Shown here one piece after another: positions 25,440 through 35,950 of a stretch of 38,432 nucleotides of DNA. Origin of the DNA: Nostoc sp. NMS4 (GTDB lineage: Bacteria; Cyanobacteriota; Cyanobacteriia; Cyanobacteriales; Nostocaceae). Each line of letters starts with the position of its first letter. The stretch's first letter is position 1. Location: positions 1 through 38,432 of the forward strand of contig NZ_JABXKI010000074.1 in NCBI RefSeq assembly GCF_017115095.1. The letters are read 5' to 3'. The translations under genes were made by a program, and so were the position numbers. The notes beneath the pieces are model-generated. The model searched no databases. It was not told where the DNA came from and saw only the letters and a list, made by a program, of their open reading frames with translations.

Positions 25440-28400
25440 ACTAACGAAAAAATGATTTTTCGCAATCGCGTGGTTGACAAAGGTCAACTGAGAAATTTAA
25501 TTTCTTGGGCCTTTACGAATTATGGTACAGCGCGAACCGCAGTGATGGCGGACAAATTGAAAGATTTGGGATTTCGCTACGCTACCAAAGCAGGGGTTTC
25601 CATCAGTGTAGATGACCTGATGATACCACCAACTAAGCGATTGCTCTTAGAAGCAGCCGAGGAAGAAATTCGCGCTACTGAAACCCGTTATCAACGGGGA
25701 GAAATCACTGAAGTAGAACGCTTCCAAAAGGTAATTGATACCTGGAATGGTACCAGTGAAGCCTTGAAAGATGAAGTAGTCGTCCACTTCAAGAAGACTA
25801 ATCCCCTGAATTCCGTATACATGATGGCATTCTCCGGGGCGCGGGGGAACATCTCTCAAGTCCGGCAGTTGGTGGGGATGCGGGGACTGATGGCAGATCC
25901 TCAAGGGGAAATTATCGATTTACCGATCAAAACCAACTTCCGTGAAGGACTCACGGTGACGGAATACATTATTTCGTCTTACGGTGCCAGAAAAGGATTG
26001 GTGGATACTGCCTTGCGGACGGCTGACTCTGGTTATCTTACCCGTCGGTTGGTGGACGTATCCCAGGATGTAATTATTAGGGAATTTGACTGCGGCACCA
26101 CTAGAGGTCTGGCGATTCGACCAATGACAGAAGGTGCTAAAACCTTGATTCCTCTGGCAACTCGCTTGATGGGACGGGTAATTGGCGAAGATGTGGTGCA
26201 TGCGGTAACAAAAGAATTGATTGCAGCCCGCAATTCCCCAATTTCTGAGGATTTGGCGAAGAAAATTGAAAAATCTGGGGTGGGTGAAGTTGTGGTGCGA
26301 TCGCCACTAACTTGTGAAGCCGCACGTTCTGTCTGTCAACACTGCTATGGCTGGAGTTTGGCCCACGCCAAGATGGTAGACTTGGGTGAAGCTGTAGGGA
26401 TTATTGCCGCTCAAAGTATCGGCGAACCTGGTACTCAGTTAACCATGCGGACATTCCACACGGGTGGTGTGTTTACTGGGGAAGTGGCGCAACAAGTTCG
26501 TTCTAAAATCGATGGGACTGTTAAGCTTCCCCGGAAACTGAAGACTAGAACATATCGTACCCGCCACGGGGAAGATGCCCTCTATGTTGAGGCTAATGGC
26601 ATCCTGCTTTTGGAGCCAACAAAAGTAGGTGATGTGACTCCAGAGAACCAAGAGGTTCATCTTACCCAAGGTTCAACACTATATGTATTTGATGGAAATA
26701 AGGTAAAACAAGGTCAGTTGTTGGCAGAGGTTGCCCTCGGTGGACGCACAACTCGGACTAATACAGAAAAAGCCGTTAAAGATGTTGCCTCTGACTTGGC
26801 AGGGGAAGTGCAATTTGCCGAAGTTGTTCCCGAACAAAAAACTGACCGTCAAGGTAATACTACAACCACAGCCGCCCGAGGTGGCTTGATTTGGATTTTG
26901 TCTGGGGAAGTTTACAACTTGCCACCAGGTGCAGAATTGGTGGTGAAAAATGGTGATGCGATCGCTTCTAATGGAGTTTTAGCAGAAACCAAGTTAGCCA
27001 GTTTGCACGGTGGTGTGGTGCGTTTGCCCGAAGCTACCCCAGGTAAGAGTACCAGAGAAATTGAGATTATCACCGCTTCTGTGGTTTTAGACCAGGCAAC
27101 GGTGACAGTCCAAAGTTCCCAAGGTCGCAATAACTACTTAGTCTCCACAGGCAACAACCAGGTATTTAACCTCCGGGCTACACCAGGCACAAAAGTGCAA
27201 AATGGTCAAGTGGTAGCTGAGTTAATTGATGACCGCTATCGGACAACCACTGGCGGATTCCTGAAATTTGCGGGTGTTGAAGTCCAGAAGAAAGGCAAAG
27301 CCAAGCTGGGTTATGAAGTGGTGCAGGGCGGTACACTGTTGTGGATTCCTGAAGAAAGCCACGAAGTCAATAAAGATATCTCCTTGCTGTTGGTAGAAGA
27401 CGGTCAGTTTGTCGAAGCTGGCACCGAAGTGGTGAAGGATATCTTCTGCCAAAACAGTGGTGTGGTAGAAGTGACCCAGAAAAACGACATCCTCCGGGAA
27501 GTCGTGGTGAAGCCAGGGGAACTGCTGATGGTAGACGATCCAGAATCAGTTATCGGGCGAGATAACACCTTTATCCAACCAGGTGAAGAATTCCAAGGCA
27601 ATGTCGCTACTGAATTGCGATATGTCCAGTATGTAGAGACACCAGAAGGACCCGCCCTGTTGAGCCGTCCAGTAGTTGAATTTGCCGTACCGGATAATCC
27701 AGATGTGCCATCAACGACATCGGTAAGTCAACAAACCGGGCGATCGATTCAGTTGCGGGCTGTGCAGCGACTACCTTACAAAGATTCAGAACGTGTCAAA
27801 TCTGTTGAAGGTGTGGAACTGCTGCGAACCCAGCTAGTGCTAGAAATTGAGCAAGAAGGGGAACAAGACCATAATGCTTCACCCCTGGCAGCAGATATTG
27901 AATTGGTAGAGGATACCGAAGACCCAGAAGTTCAACGTTTACAACTGGTAATTTTGGAATCCTTGGTAATTCGTCGAGACATTACCGCCGATGCCACCCA
28001 AGGTAGTACCCAAACTACACTTGAGGTACACGATGGGTTAACTATTGCCCCTGGTTCTGTAGTCGCACGTACCCAAATCTTGTGTAAAGAAGGCGGGGAA
28101 GTACGGGGTGTCCAAAAAGGAACCGAAAACGTGCGTCGCTGCTTGGTGTTGCGTGACGTTGACAGGCTCACCATTAATACTAGTACTCAGCCCAAGGTAA
28201 AAGTGGGTGATTTGCTAGTAGAAGGTACAGAAGTTGCTCCCGGAGTTTTTGCCCCAGAATCAGGGCAAGTAGTGGATGTTAAAAATGCTCCTGCTGCATC
28301 TGGTGGGGAATCAGCTTTGAGTACTAAAAACTTCGTTATTACTACCCGCATCGGTCGTCCTTATCGAGTCAGCCCTGGTGCTGTGTTGCAGATAGAAGAC

Positions 28401-29486
28401 GGCGATTTGGTACAACGGGGTGATAACTTGGTGTTGCTGGTGTTTGAACGCGCCAAAACCGGAGATATCATTCAAGGTTTGCCCCGGATTGAGGAACTGC
28501 TGGAAGCTCGTAAACCGAAAGAAGCGTGCATTTTATGTCGTCGGGCGGGTGAAGTTAAGGTAGTTTACGCTGATAGTGGTGATGAAGCGATCGCCATCAA
28601 GGTCGTAGAATCAAATGGCGTGGTGACAGATTATCCTCTAGGACCAGGACAAAATTTGATTGTGCCAGATGGCTCAATGGTATTAGCGGGACAACCGTTA
28701 ACTGATGGACCATCTAATCCCCACGAAATTTTGGAAATTTTCTTTAGCCTGGGTTCGGAAGACGGAATCTATGCTTGTGCTAGCCTTGCCTTGCAAAAGG
28801 TACAGACATTCTTAGTGAATGAAGTGCAAATGGTGTACCAGTCTCAAGGGATTGATATTTCCGATAAGCACATTGAAGTAATTGTTCGCCAGATGACCAA
28901 CAAAGTCAGGATTGATGATGGTGGTGACACTACAATGCTTCCCGGCGAATTGGTAGAACTGCGCCAAGTTGAGCAGGTGAACGAAGCGATGGCAATTACA
29001 GGCGGTGCGAGGGCGCAGTACACTCCAGTATTGTTGGGGATCACCAAAGCATCGCTGAACACCGACAGCTTTATTTCCGCCGCATCTTTCCAAGAGACAA
29101 CACGAGTACTTACCGAAGCAGCTATCGAAGGCAAATCTGACTGGCTGCGCGGATTAAAGGAAAACGTGATTATCGGGCGATTGATTCCAGCTGGTACTGG
29201 TTACAATACCTATGAAGAACCCGGTGCGATCGATGATTATGCTACTGAAATTACCAGTAGTGTGTTAGATGAAGTTGACGATCCCCTAGATATGGTCTTA
29301 GACGATCGCACCGCTCGCACCTATAATTTAGATTCTCCTACTCTTGGGGAATCTGGATTTGGTAGCAGACGTGCAGAAAGGTCTATTCTAGATGAAGAAG
29401 ATGAATTAATTGCTGATGAAGTACCAGATGATGACGATTACGAGGAAGAAGAGGAAGACGACGACGATGATTTCGACGACGAATAG
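25437..29486 (+). CDS. rpoC2: RNA polymerase beta' subunit (C-terminal half)
   Basis: 1349 residues. [20 protein letters not shown] is the usual cyanobacterial start. Visible features: [20 protein letters not shown], the zinc cysteines [14 protein letters not shown], and the trigger-loop region [13 protein letters not shown] at about 340-352. A very long insertion (SI3, roughly residues 350-1000) of repeated sandwich-barrel-like segments follows, as known for cyanobacterial beta'. [20 protein letters not shown] comes near the C-terminus. The protein ends in a strongly acidic tail with runs of Asp and Glu. It closes the rpo operon; a strong hairpin terminator lies about 75 bp downstream. Confidence 0.98.
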   Translation: MTNEKMIFRNRVVDKGQLRNLISWAFTNYGTARTAVMADKLKDLGFRYATKAGVSISVDDLMIPPTKRLLLEAAEEEIRATETRYQRGEITEVERFQKVIDTWNGTSEALKDEVVVHFKKTNPLNSVYMMAFSGARGNISQVRQLVGMRGLMADPQGEIIDLPIKTNFREGLTVTEYIISSYGARKGLVDTALRTADSGYLTRRLVDVSQDVIIREFDCGTTRGLAIRPMTEGAKTLIPLATRLMGRVIGEDVVHAVTKELIAARNSPISEDLAKKIEKSGVGEVVVRSPLTCEAARSVCQHCYGWSLAHAKMVDLGEAVGIIAAQSIGEPGTQLTMRTFHTGGVFTGEVAQQVRSKIDGTVKLPRKLKTRTYRTRHGEDALYVEANGILLLEPTKVGDVTPENQEVHLTQGSTLYVFDGNKVKQGQLLAEVALGGRTTRTNTEKAVKDVASDLAGEVQFAEVVPEQKTDRQGNTTTTAARGGLIWILSGEVYNLPPGAELVVKNGDAIASNGVLAETKLASLHGGVVRLPEATPGKSTREIEIITASVVLDQATVTVQSSQGRNNYLVSTGNNQVFNLRATPGTKVQNGQVVAELIDDRYRTTTGGFLKFAGVEVQKKGKAKLGYEVVQGGTLLWIPEESHEVNKDISLLLVEDGQFVEAGTEVVKDIFCQNSGVVEVTQKNDILREVVVKPGELLMVDDPESVIGRDNTFIQPGEEFQGNVATELRYVQYVETPEGPALLSRPVVEFAVPDNPDVPSTTSVSQQTGRSIQLRAVQRLPYKDSERVKSVEGVELLRTQLVLEIEQEGEQDHNASPLAADIELVEDTEDPEVQRLQLVILESLVIRRDITADATQGSTQTTLEVHDGLTIAPGSVVARTQILCKEGGEVRGVQKGTENVRRCLVLRDVDRLTINTSTQPKVKVGDLLVEGTEVAPGVFAPESGQVVDVKNAPAASGGESALSTKNFVITTRIGRPYRVSPGAVLQIEDGDLVQRGDNLVLLVFERAKTGDIIQGLPRIEELLEARKPKEACILCRRAGEVKVVYADSGDEAIAIKVVESNGVVTDYPLGPGQNLIVPDGSMVLAGQPLTDGPSNPHEILEIFFSLGSEDGIYACASLALQKVQTFLVNEVQMVYQSQGIDISDKHIEVIVRQMTNKVRIDDGGDTTMLPGELVELRQVEQVNEAMAITGGARAQYTPVLLGITKASLNTDSFISAASFQETTRVLTEAAIEGKSDWLRGLKENVIIGRLIPAGTGYNTYEEPGAIDDYATEITSSVLDEVDDPLDMVLDDRTARTYNLDSPTLGESGFGSRRAERSILDEEDELIADEVPDDDDYEEEEEDDDDDFDDE

Positions 29487-29561
29487 AGTCTTGAAATTTA
29501 CCGTCTAAAAGGTAATATAAAGTCTACTCAATTCCAACAAACACAGTACCTCACCAGTGTT

Positions 29562-29596
29562 ACAGTGCCCCTTCAAAAACGAAGGGGCACTGTTGT
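29562..29596 (+). terminator. Hairpin terminator after rpoC2
   Basis: A perfect 13-bp stem, ACAGTGCCCCTTC (29562-29574) with GAAGGGGCACTGT (29581-29593), and a 6-nt loop AAAAAC. The sequence after it is only moderately T-rich (TGTC, then AAATTAATTT), common for cyanobacterial terminators. It is placed to end the rpsT-to-rpoC2 run. Confidence 0.8.
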
Positions 29597-29635
29597 CAAA
29601 TTAATTTGCACTAATATATTTCTCTTTCACAAAGT

Positions 29636-29769
29636 CTAGTAGTCTGTCCCAAAAGTTTTGAGAGGTTGAGAAACGAACCGCAAAGGACGCAAAGAGCGCA
29701 AAGTTAAGAGGTAAAGAAGATAAATTTAAAACTGATTCACCTCTCAAAACTTTTGCGATAGACCACTAG
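29636..29769. mobile_element. 134-bp MITE-like element with 31-bp terminal inverted repeats
   Basis: 29636-29666 and 29739-29769 are inverted repeats matching at 28 of 31 positions, including the shared block AAAAGTTTTGAGAGGT. Both ends finish in CTAG. The interior holds the word GAACCGCAAAGGACGCAAAG, related to 9522-9540 and 31553-31580. No coding capacity. It lies between the rpo terminator and the UDG gene. Confidence 0.7.
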
Positions 29770-29892
29770 TGGTCTACATTGCTTAAAACCTTGCATTTAG
29801 TCCTCTTAAGAAGACTTTAGTTAGTAGCTTTAGAATTTATTCCCAACCAGGATAGCAACGAAGTGAGTAATTGAAAAGATGTTAGTAGTGAC

Positions 29893-30579
29893 TTAAGTAT
29901 TAGCTGTTTTTTGGATTTCGTCTAACTTGGTACGCACTGCCTGAATATCCTGCCACATCAACCATTTCGGCGCACCTCTTTCCTTGGAAGGATTACGTAG
30001 CAAGTAGGAAGGATGAAAAATTGGCATACATAAACGCCCTTCCCACTCCAGCCACTGTCCGCGAATTTTGGTAATCCCCCGTTTATCGCCAGTGATTCCT
30101 TTGACAGCAGTTGCACCCGTTAACAGAATTATTTTGGGGTCAACTAGGCGAATCTGTTCTAATAAATAGGGTAGACAAGCTGCCACTTCTACAGGAGTGG
30201 GAACTCTATTCTCTGGGGGACGACATTTATTGATATTGGCGATATATACATCATGGTCAGTAGTCAGATTCACCGATGCCAAAATTTTCTCCAGCAATTG
30301 CCCCGATCTACCCACAAATGGTAAACCTGTTTCATCTTCATTTTGACCAGGTGCTTCACCTATAACCATAATTGGTGCTTTGAGATTGCCACGTCCGACA
30401 ACAGCATGAGTACGAGTGTCTCCCAAGGCACAACGGTGGCAGCGATCGCAATCCTGTGTCAACTCTGTTATGCCAGAATAAGTTCCGGGAGCGATCGCAA
30501 TTTTTGCGTCTGTAGGAATCAGTTTTCGTTGGTTAAAAGTTGAGTCGTCGAAGAGGCTGAGTTGGTTTTCGCTGCTCAT
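29893..30579 (-). CDS. Family 4 (thermostable-type, Fe-S) uracil-DNA glycosylase
   Basis: 228 residues. Removes uracil from DNA at the start of base-excision repair. The family 4 marks are clear: cysteines C47 and C50 (CHRC), C119 (NKCRPPENR) and C135, spaced as the 4Fe-4S ligands of this family; GEAPGQNEDE at 74-83 as motif 1; and HPSYLLRNP at 189-197 as motif 2. The first 30 residues (SENQLSLFDD) are a variable extension. It stands alone on the reverse strand, with divergent transcription from the phosphoribosyltransferase gene. Confidence 0.94.
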   Translation of the reverse strand: MSSENQLSLFDDSTFNQRKLIPTDAKIAIAPGTYSGITELTQDCDRCHRCALGDTRTHAVVGRGNLKAPIMVIGEAPGQNEDETGLPFVGRSGQLLEKILASVNLTTDHDVYIANINKCRPPENRVPTPVEVAACLPYLLEQIRLVDPKIILLTGATAVKGITGDKRGITKIRGQWLEWEGRLCMPIFHPSYLLRNPSKERGAPKWLMWQDIQAVRTKLDEIQKTANT

Positions 30580-30770
30580 GAAAATCAGGATTTTGGCATC
30601 AGCGCCAGCTGTTATATCTGAATTAAATAGCCCTCTGGCTGGATATTTATCAGAACAATAAACTTTTGCTGAATACTTAATTATTTATACAAATCTTATT
30701 GTATCAGTTAATTTGAGACAAAATTCGGTCATGATAAAAGCAGTGCCGTCCTAAGATGCTGGGGGAAACC

Positions 30771-31469
30771 ATGTCACATACCCCACTTTTCGCCGATCGT
30801 ACCCATGCAGGTGAGTTATTGGCGCGAGTAATTTATGATATTTTGACTCAGGAAACTATTGATTCTGGGGTAAAGCCTCTACCAATTGTTTATGCTTTGC
30901 CAAGAGGAGGTGTAGCAGTAGCAGCACCAATAGCAAGTCTTTTGGATTGTCCGTTGACAATTGTTGTGGCAAAAAAGATTAGCCATCCAGAAAATCCAGA
31001 GTTAGCAATTGGTGCGGTTACTACTTCTGGAAATGTTCTTTGGGCTGATCAAAAGCTATTTCGCCTTAAACATGATGTGCGGTGGCGAGAAGTGGCTTTA
31101 AATAAAGCGATGAATCAAGCGAAGTATCTTGAGGCTCAATTAATTCCTGCTTGTCCACAGGTGAATACAGAGAATGCTACGCTGATCTTAGTTGATGATG
31201 GTATTGCTACAGGTATGACAATAGCGGTAGCCGCAACTGCCATGAGAGCGCTTTCTCCAGCAGCAGTTTGGCTATGTACTCCATTAGCGCCACAAAAATT
31301 GTTACCTTGGTTAGAACAGTGGGGCGATCGCACAATAGTCTTAGAAACACCCGAACCCTTCTGGAGTGTGAGTAATTTTTACGCAGAATTTCCCCAAGTA
31401 GATACATTAGAAGTTCTCCTATATCTCCAACAACAAAAGACAATGAGGGGAATTGATCTGTGCGAGTAA
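30771..31469 (+). CDS. Phosphoribosyltransferase-fold protein
   Basis: 232 residues from ATG 30771 (MSHTPLFADRTHAGELLAR). An upstream in-frame ATG at 30756 exists, but GGGGGA 5 nt before 30771 favours the shorter form. The PRPP-binding loop LILVDDGIATGMT is complete at about residues 138-150. LPRGGVAVAAPIA marks the pyrophosphate-binding loop early in the fold. Such stand-alone PRTases in cyanobacteria have no settled substrate; some relatives are fused to dienelactone-hydrolase-like domains. The base it uses cannot be inferred. It is divergent from the UDG gene. Confidence 0.9.
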   Translation: MSHTPLFADRTHAGELLARVIYDILTQETIDSGVKPLPIVYALPRGGVAVAAPIASLLDCPLTIVVAKKISHPENPELAIGAVTTSGNVLWADQKLFRLKHDVRWREVALNKAMNQAKYLEAQLIPACPQVNTENATLILVDDGIATGMTIAVAATAMRALSPAAVWLCTPLAPQKLLPWLEQWGDRTIVLETPEPFWSVSNFYAEFPQVDTLEVLLYLQQQKTMRGIDLCE

Positions 31470-31599
31470 TTTTTAGTTATTTCCCTTTCTTGCTTTTTAA
31501 CTTTTGGGTCAAGAGAGCTAACATCATCACAGGACTTACGCACAGGTAACAGAAAAACGAACCGCGTTCGCGCTTTGCGTCTCGTAGAGAAGTCGAAGT

Positions 31600-31631
31600 A
31601 TTACGAATTACGAATTACGAATTACGAATTA
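31600..31631. repeat. Tandem ATTACGA repeat at the 3' end of the TPR gene
   Basis: Four copies of ATTACGA separated by AT, the same word as the right arm of the rpoC1-rpoC2 hairpin. The stop codon and last residues (NNS) of the TPR gene on the reverse strand lie within it. Just upstream, 31550-31595, are the ACGAACCGCGTTCGC and GCGTCTCGTAGAG repeat words. Confidence 0.65.
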
Positions 31632-32680
31632 TTTGCAGATGTTCCCTGCTGATATTCCATAGCTTTGGCATAATCACCCAAGGCTTCGTAAGCAGCTTTC
31701 AGACGAGCAAGAACTTCTTCTTCAGTGCGCCGATCTTTCATACTCCTAGCTAACAACAAACGTTCTTCATAATATGTAATTGCTTTTTTATAGTCACCCA
31801 AAGCTTCACAAGCAACTACTAAATTACCTAAAGACTGTTCCTCAATACGCTTGTCTTGAATTTCTCTAGCTAATTGCAACCGATCTTCATAATACTTAAT
31901 GGCTTTGGTATAATCACTTAAAGCATAACAAGCATTGCCCAGATTCTTTAGCACTTGAGAAGCACTGCGAACATTTTTTAAGGAGCGTGATAGGACTACA
32001 CACTGCTCATAATAGGCGATCGCTTTTGGGTAATTGTTCAAAGCATACCAAGCATTACCTAAATTCTTGAGTACCTGTTCCTCTCCCCAATTATCTTTGA
32101 GTTCCCGCACAATCTCTAGACTTTGCTGCTGATATTCAATCGCTTGTGTAAACTCCCCTAAAGCTTTATACACTAATCCCAAATTATTCAGTGCTGCTAC
32201 TTGACTGCGTTTGTCTTGCAGTTGCTGCGTTATTTTCAAACATTTTTCTAGAAACTCAATAGCCTTATTATGGTCATTTAGGTGGCGGTATGCATTGCCT
32301 AAATGGGAAAGCGCTTGCATCTGCAACGCTAAATCTGAGGTGTTATTGAGCAAAGACAAACACTGTTGGGAGTAAGAGATAGCACCTTTGTAATCTCCAG
32401 CGCTGTAAGTTACCAATCCTAAAAAAGAAAGTGCTTGTGCTTGTTTTTGCAAATCCCCAACTGCCTGAAACAGCCCCAAGGATTGCTGTAAAGACTTCAT
32501 AGCCGTTATTAATTCGCCAGCTTGCTGCTGTTGAATTCCTTCCCGCAGTAGCTTGGAAGCTTCTGACAAATGGTCATCACTTTCTTCTGGAGGTATTATT
32601 TCTGCTTGTGAACCAGAGTCAAATTCATGGGTAATGGTATTACGCTTCACTGGTTTTAGGTATGTTATGGGTAATTGCAA
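31622..32680 (-). CDS. Tetratricopeptide repeat protein (40-residue repeat type)
   Basis: 352 residues. After a polar lead (1-42) come eight consecutive 40-residue repeats, a unit longer than the 34-residue classical TPR and like that of kinesin light chain or LGN proteins. The consensus is LGNAYYALxDYxKAIxYYEQ followed by xLxLARxLKDxRxE. The last repeat is incomplete, ending in a short tail coded by the ATTACGA repeat. It is a protein-protein interaction scaffold with no enzymatic domain and no signal peptide. Its partner is unknown. Confidence 0.9.
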   Translation of the reverse strand: MQLPITYLKPVKRNTITHEFDSGSQAEIIPPEESDDHLSEASKLLREGIQQQQAGELITAMKSLQQSLGLFQAVGDLQKQAQALSFLGLVTYSAGDYKGAISYSQQCLSLLNNTSDLALQMQALSHLGNAYRHLNDHNKAIEFLEKCLKITQQLQDKRSQVAALNNLGLVYKALGEFTQAIEYQQQSLEIVRELKDNWGEEQVLKNLGNAWYALNNYPKAIAYYEQCVVLSRSLKNVRSASQVLKNLGNACYALSDYTKAIKYYEDRLQLAREIQDKRIEEQSLGNLVVACEALGDYKKAITYYEERLLLARSMKDRRTEEEVLARLKAAYEALGDYAKAMEYQQGTSANNS

Positions 32681-33084
32681 GGGAACTGTATTTTTCGATC
32701 TGGTTATTCCATTCGCCTCTAGACATCAACTCCTTCCTGTGAAGTCTAGTGCTAAATCTAGTGTTCCCAAAACCAGGATGTATCTTTCATCAGTCTGATT
32801 TACCGCAGCGTAATAACTATATATAGCAATCATATTTGATTTGTGAAAATGGTTTAGGATTGCTATAGCAGTCTTATATCTTTTGCGATCGTCTGTATTT
32901 CCGATCTATTCATATTCTCTATGTCTGGATAAATTCGATTAAAAAACTATTTTATAAAAATCCATTTTTATCGATATAATAACTATTCAATAAGCAATTT
33001 TAAAATATAAATGCGTTTATATACATAGAGTTTTAATTGAAATTTTAGAAGTCAATACTAGGGCAATCATTCATAGCAACAAGA
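32681..33084. other. AT-rich gap with a 10-bp inverted repeat
   Basis: No gene. TATAGCAATC at 32822-32831 and GATTGCTATA at 32858-32867 form a perfect inverted repeat around 26 nt and could fold as a hairpin. HIP1-like GCGATCG occurs near 32885. The rest is AT-rich DNA, probably the promoter of the TPR gene and the end of the NADAR gene. Confidence 0.55.
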
Positions 33085-33555
33085 TTATTTAACAGTTTTA
33101 TTATCAATATCTGCGCTGTGTGTATTGTGTAGGATATCCCGCACCCCCATTAAAATTTTCCCTAGCATATTTTTACCACTGCCATCTGCTCCGCAACCCC
33201 AATAAAAATCGATAGGCGAGTTTTCAACAATTTCTGCATTTCCTGTGGAAAGTAAAATATCTCTAATATCTGTATGAGTTTGAAATTTACATAGCACAGC
33301 TTGCCGCATGATGTCGTCTTTAACTTCTTCCCAATCTTGACGTAGTGGACGGGTTCTCTCACGCCCCATTCTGGCCGCATCTTTAGGTGTTTTAACTAGG
33401 CGAATTTGCTCTACATGAAGTGTACCTATAAACTTTTGCGCTTGAAAGTAGTGTTCGCTAGTTGACCAATACAATCCATCTAATTCAAAACCGTGGGGCG
33501 AAAAATTAGAGAAACAACCATATTCTTCACGAGTGCTATAAAAGTAGATTGTCAT
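33085..33555 (-). CDS. NADAR-domain (YbiA-like) protein
   Basis: 156 residues from ATG 33555 (MTIYFYSTREEYGCFSNFSP). The longer frame to 33675 reaches into comEC and is not needed. The NADAR signatures are complete: CFSNFSPHGFELDGLYWSTS, EHYFQAQKF, LRQDWEEVKDDIMRQAVLCK, LLSTGNAEIVENSP and FYWGCGADGSGKNMLGKILM. The family hydrolyses N-glycosidic bonds. YbiA acts on riboflavin-pathway intermediates, and other members remove ADP-ribose from guanine in DNA as antitoxins to DarT. No DarT-like gene is near, so a housekeeping role is likelier. It follows comEC by 40 nt on the same strand, so the two may be co-transcribed. Confidence 0.93.
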   Translation of the reverse strand: MTIYFYSTREEYGCFSNFSPHGFELDGLYWSTSEHYFQAQKFIGTLHVEQIRLVKTPKDAARMGRERTRPLRQDWEEVKDDIMRQAVLCKFQTHTDIRDILLSTGNAEIVENSPIDFYWGCGADGSGKNMLGKILMGVRDILHNTHSADIDNKTVK

Positions 33556-33595
33556 AGATTTAATACAACTTGAATTCACTGAATTTCTGAGTTTT

Positions 33596-35950
33596 TTATA
33601 AAACAGACGATTTATTTTCTGTTGATTCAATAAACGCCTCAAACTGACCATTAGGAGTCCATTGAATAGCCCCATCTCGTCCCGTAAAGAACAATTTAGT
33701 TTTACTTTGATTCAGTTCAGATAAAGTTTTTGAATCAAAGTTGGCAGAAGAAGCGATCGCTACTTGTGGTTGCAGAGCAATAACTAAATCTTTCAATGAC
33801 TCAGGGGCGCACCAAAGCACTTGTGGGCGAGGCAAACTTCCATTTTTAACTAGTTGCTGTACCTCTTTAGATTTAACATTACCTACTAACAACCAATTCT
33901 GATCTAAAATTTGTAATTGTAAAATGGGTAATTGGTCGTTGATTAATTGCGCTACTATCGAACCAGCTTTTACAGATTGACCAACTGCCAAAGGTTGATA
34001 AATTCCTTGATGTTTTTGTAGTTCCTGTTGAATTGCCTGAGTTGTAATAGAATTATCTGTTTGGGGTGAATATTCATAAAAATTATTGATTGGTAGACGT
34101 TGCATTAATTCAAACCAAGCATTACTTTGATTACCTTGAAAATCAGTTGCGATCGCCCAATTTATTTGATTTACACCCTGCTGTTGTAAAAAAGGTAAAA
34201 TTGTAAAACGTCCTGTACCTTCATCGCCACTATTAATTACAGTTACAGTACCTCGATCTTGAACAACTACAATTGGTTCCGTACCAGACTCTAAGACAGT
34301 TATCCTAAACAATGTATTTTTAGAATGCCAAAGCGGGATGAATACTAAACCAATCGCAATTATATTAGCAAACCACCACCGCTTTTGCCACCATCGCACT
34401 AGCCAGACCAAGATAATTAGTACATAAATCGCCAAAAGCTGCCAAGTAGATATGCTGCCCACCGCAACAGAATTTCCGGGCAAATTGCTAAAAAATCCCA
34501 CTAGTTTAATTAGCCAATCAGTAGGATAGTGTAACACTCCGGCTAGGAAGCTTCCTGCTTCAGTCCAAGCTAAACCTACTAACGCACTGATAATTCCACC
34601 TATACTAATGATCGAAATTAGTGGAGTACTAACCACATTCAACAACAGACTATAAGATGGTACAACTCCAAAGACAAAAAGTTGCACAGGTAAAGTCCAA
34701 ATAGTGGCAGCTAGGGGAACGGCAATTAAAGAAGCGATCGCAGGTGGTAGCCATGCTAGGCGATTGACTAATGGGGTTACTGTGACGACTAATCCCAGTG
34801 TTGCTAAAAAACTCAATTGAAAACCTAAATCCCAAATCCATAGAGGATTAAATATTAATAACAGAGTTGCTGCTAATAGTAATGAGCCAAACTGCTTTAC
34901 CTTCCTTTTTAATAACAAACCAACTAATGCCGCAAAACCCATAATGACGGCTCTGAGAACCGCAGGTTGAAAACCTGTTAAACTCAGAAAAATAATTAAA
35001 GCCAAAAAGCCAAGGGTAAATTGCGTTCCTTTTTTTGCCCGCCTCGTTAACTGTAAGATCACACTCAAAATCAAAGAAGTTTGGAACCCGGAAGCAGCTA
35101 AAGCATGAGCTAATCCGGCTTGTACGAATAAGTCGCGGATATCGTAGGGTAAATCAACAGCTTTGCTACCTAAAACCATTGCACTAACAAGCGGCCCTTC
35201 AGGAATACCCAGCCAACGAACTTGCGATCGCACAATTCGCTCCCGAATTTGCCACCATCCCCATTTCCGTTCCTGATCCAAAACATTTATTTGTCGCCCA
35301 ATTAGACCGGCAAACGTTCCTTCTTGCTTGAGAAACTTCTGAAAGTCAAAACCACCAGGATTGGAAGCCGCCTTTGGTTTGTACAAAATCCCAGTTACAG
35401 CAATTTGTTGACTAGGATATAACCCAGTAGCCTGAAGTATAGGCACTGTCACATACAATTTGCCCGTTACCCCTTTTGGCACACCTGCTGAACCTTTATC
35501 ATTTTTGACTTCATCTAGCTGAGTCGCTTCCAACCAAAATTGTCCTCGCTGACTGCGAGTCAAGCGGGGATTACTCGCCACTTCGCCGCGTACAATCACA
35601 AGTTGTTCTTGATTATTGCTATTTCCAGGCGGAACGAACTGACTAATATCTTTTGCGCCTGGTTGTGGCACTCGCCATTGAAAATACACAGTTGCTAACA
35701 AGCCCACCAAGCCGGCAGCTACCCATATTCGAGGATGGGCAATAGTTTGCCAATTATTAGGCACCGCCTTTGTTTTGCTTCCAGCATTTTCTGGTTTCTG
35801 AGCAAATAGTCGTAGTGTGGTGCGCCTTCTAAAAAGAATTGCTCCCACTATTCCCAGAACCAAAATCCCCACACCACCCCAAGGAACTGCTGTAAACAGC
35901 AACCCAAAAATATAGCCAAGACAAATAATTACACCACTAGTTTGAATCAT
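33596..35950 (-). CDS. comEC: ComEC/Rec2-family DNA uptake channel with degenerate MBL domain
   Basis: 784 residues from ATG 35950 (MIQTSGVIICLGYIFGLLF); the longer frame to 36073 is unlikely. The multi-span Competence domain carries ALAASGFQTSLILSVILQL and FQLSFLATLGLVVTVTP, the conserved channel elements, with the DUF4131-like extracytoplasmic part before it (about 75-220). ComEC carries single-stranded DNA across the inner membrane during transformation. The C-terminal beta-lactamase-like domain is recognisable but lacks its metal site: where families have THxDxDH this protein has ATDFQGN, and the VxHHGS motif is VLWCAPES. The nuclease or phosphodiesterase part is therefore probably inactive. 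No other com genes are in the window. NADAR follows. Confidence 0.93.
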   Translation of the reverse strand: MIQTSGVIICLGYIFGLLFTAVPWGGVGILVLGIVGAILFRRRTTLRLFAQKPENAGSKTKAVPNNWQTIAHPRIWVAAGLVGLLATVYFQWRVPQPGAKDISQFVPPGNSNNQEQLVIVRGEVASNPRLTRSQRGQFWLEATQLDEVKNDKGSAGVPKGVTGKLYVTVPILQATGLYPSQQIAVTGILYKPKAASNPGGFDFQKFLKQEGTFAGLIGRQINVLDQERKWGWWQIRERIVRSQVRWLGIPEGPLVSAMVLGSKAVDLPYDIRDLFVQAGLAHALAASGFQTSLILSVILQLTRRAKKGTQFTLGFLALIIFLSLTGFQPAVLRAVIMGFAALVGLLLKRKVKQFGSLLLAATLLLIFNPLWIWDLGFQLSFLATLGLVVTVTPLVNRLAWLPPAIASLIAVPLAATIWTLPVQLFVFGVVPSYSLLLNVVSTPLISIISIGGIISALVGLAWTEAGSFLAGVLHYPTDWLIKLVGFFSNLPGNSVAVGSISTWQLLAIYVLIILVWLVRWWQKRWWFANIIAIGLVFIPLWHSKNTLFRITVLESGTEPIVVVQDRGTVTVINSGDEGTGRFTILPFLQQQGVNQINWAIATDFQGNQSNAWFELMQRLPINNFYEYSPQTDNSITTQAIQQELQKHQGIYQPLAVGQSVKAGSIVAQLINDQLPILQLQILDQNWLLVGNVKSKEVQQLVKNGSLPRPQVLWCAPESLKDLVIALQPQVAIASSANFDSKTLSELNQSKTKLFFTGRDGAIQWTPNGQFEAFIESTENKSSVL

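Noticed and set aside
29893..31469. UDG plus phosphoribosyltransferase as a defence or repair pair
   Set aside because: The genes are divergent with separate promoters, and both families are common alone in cyanobacteria.
33556..33675. N-terminal extension of the NADAR protein
   Set aside because: Reads through the comEC 3' end in another frame; the NADAR domain starts right after ATG 33555.
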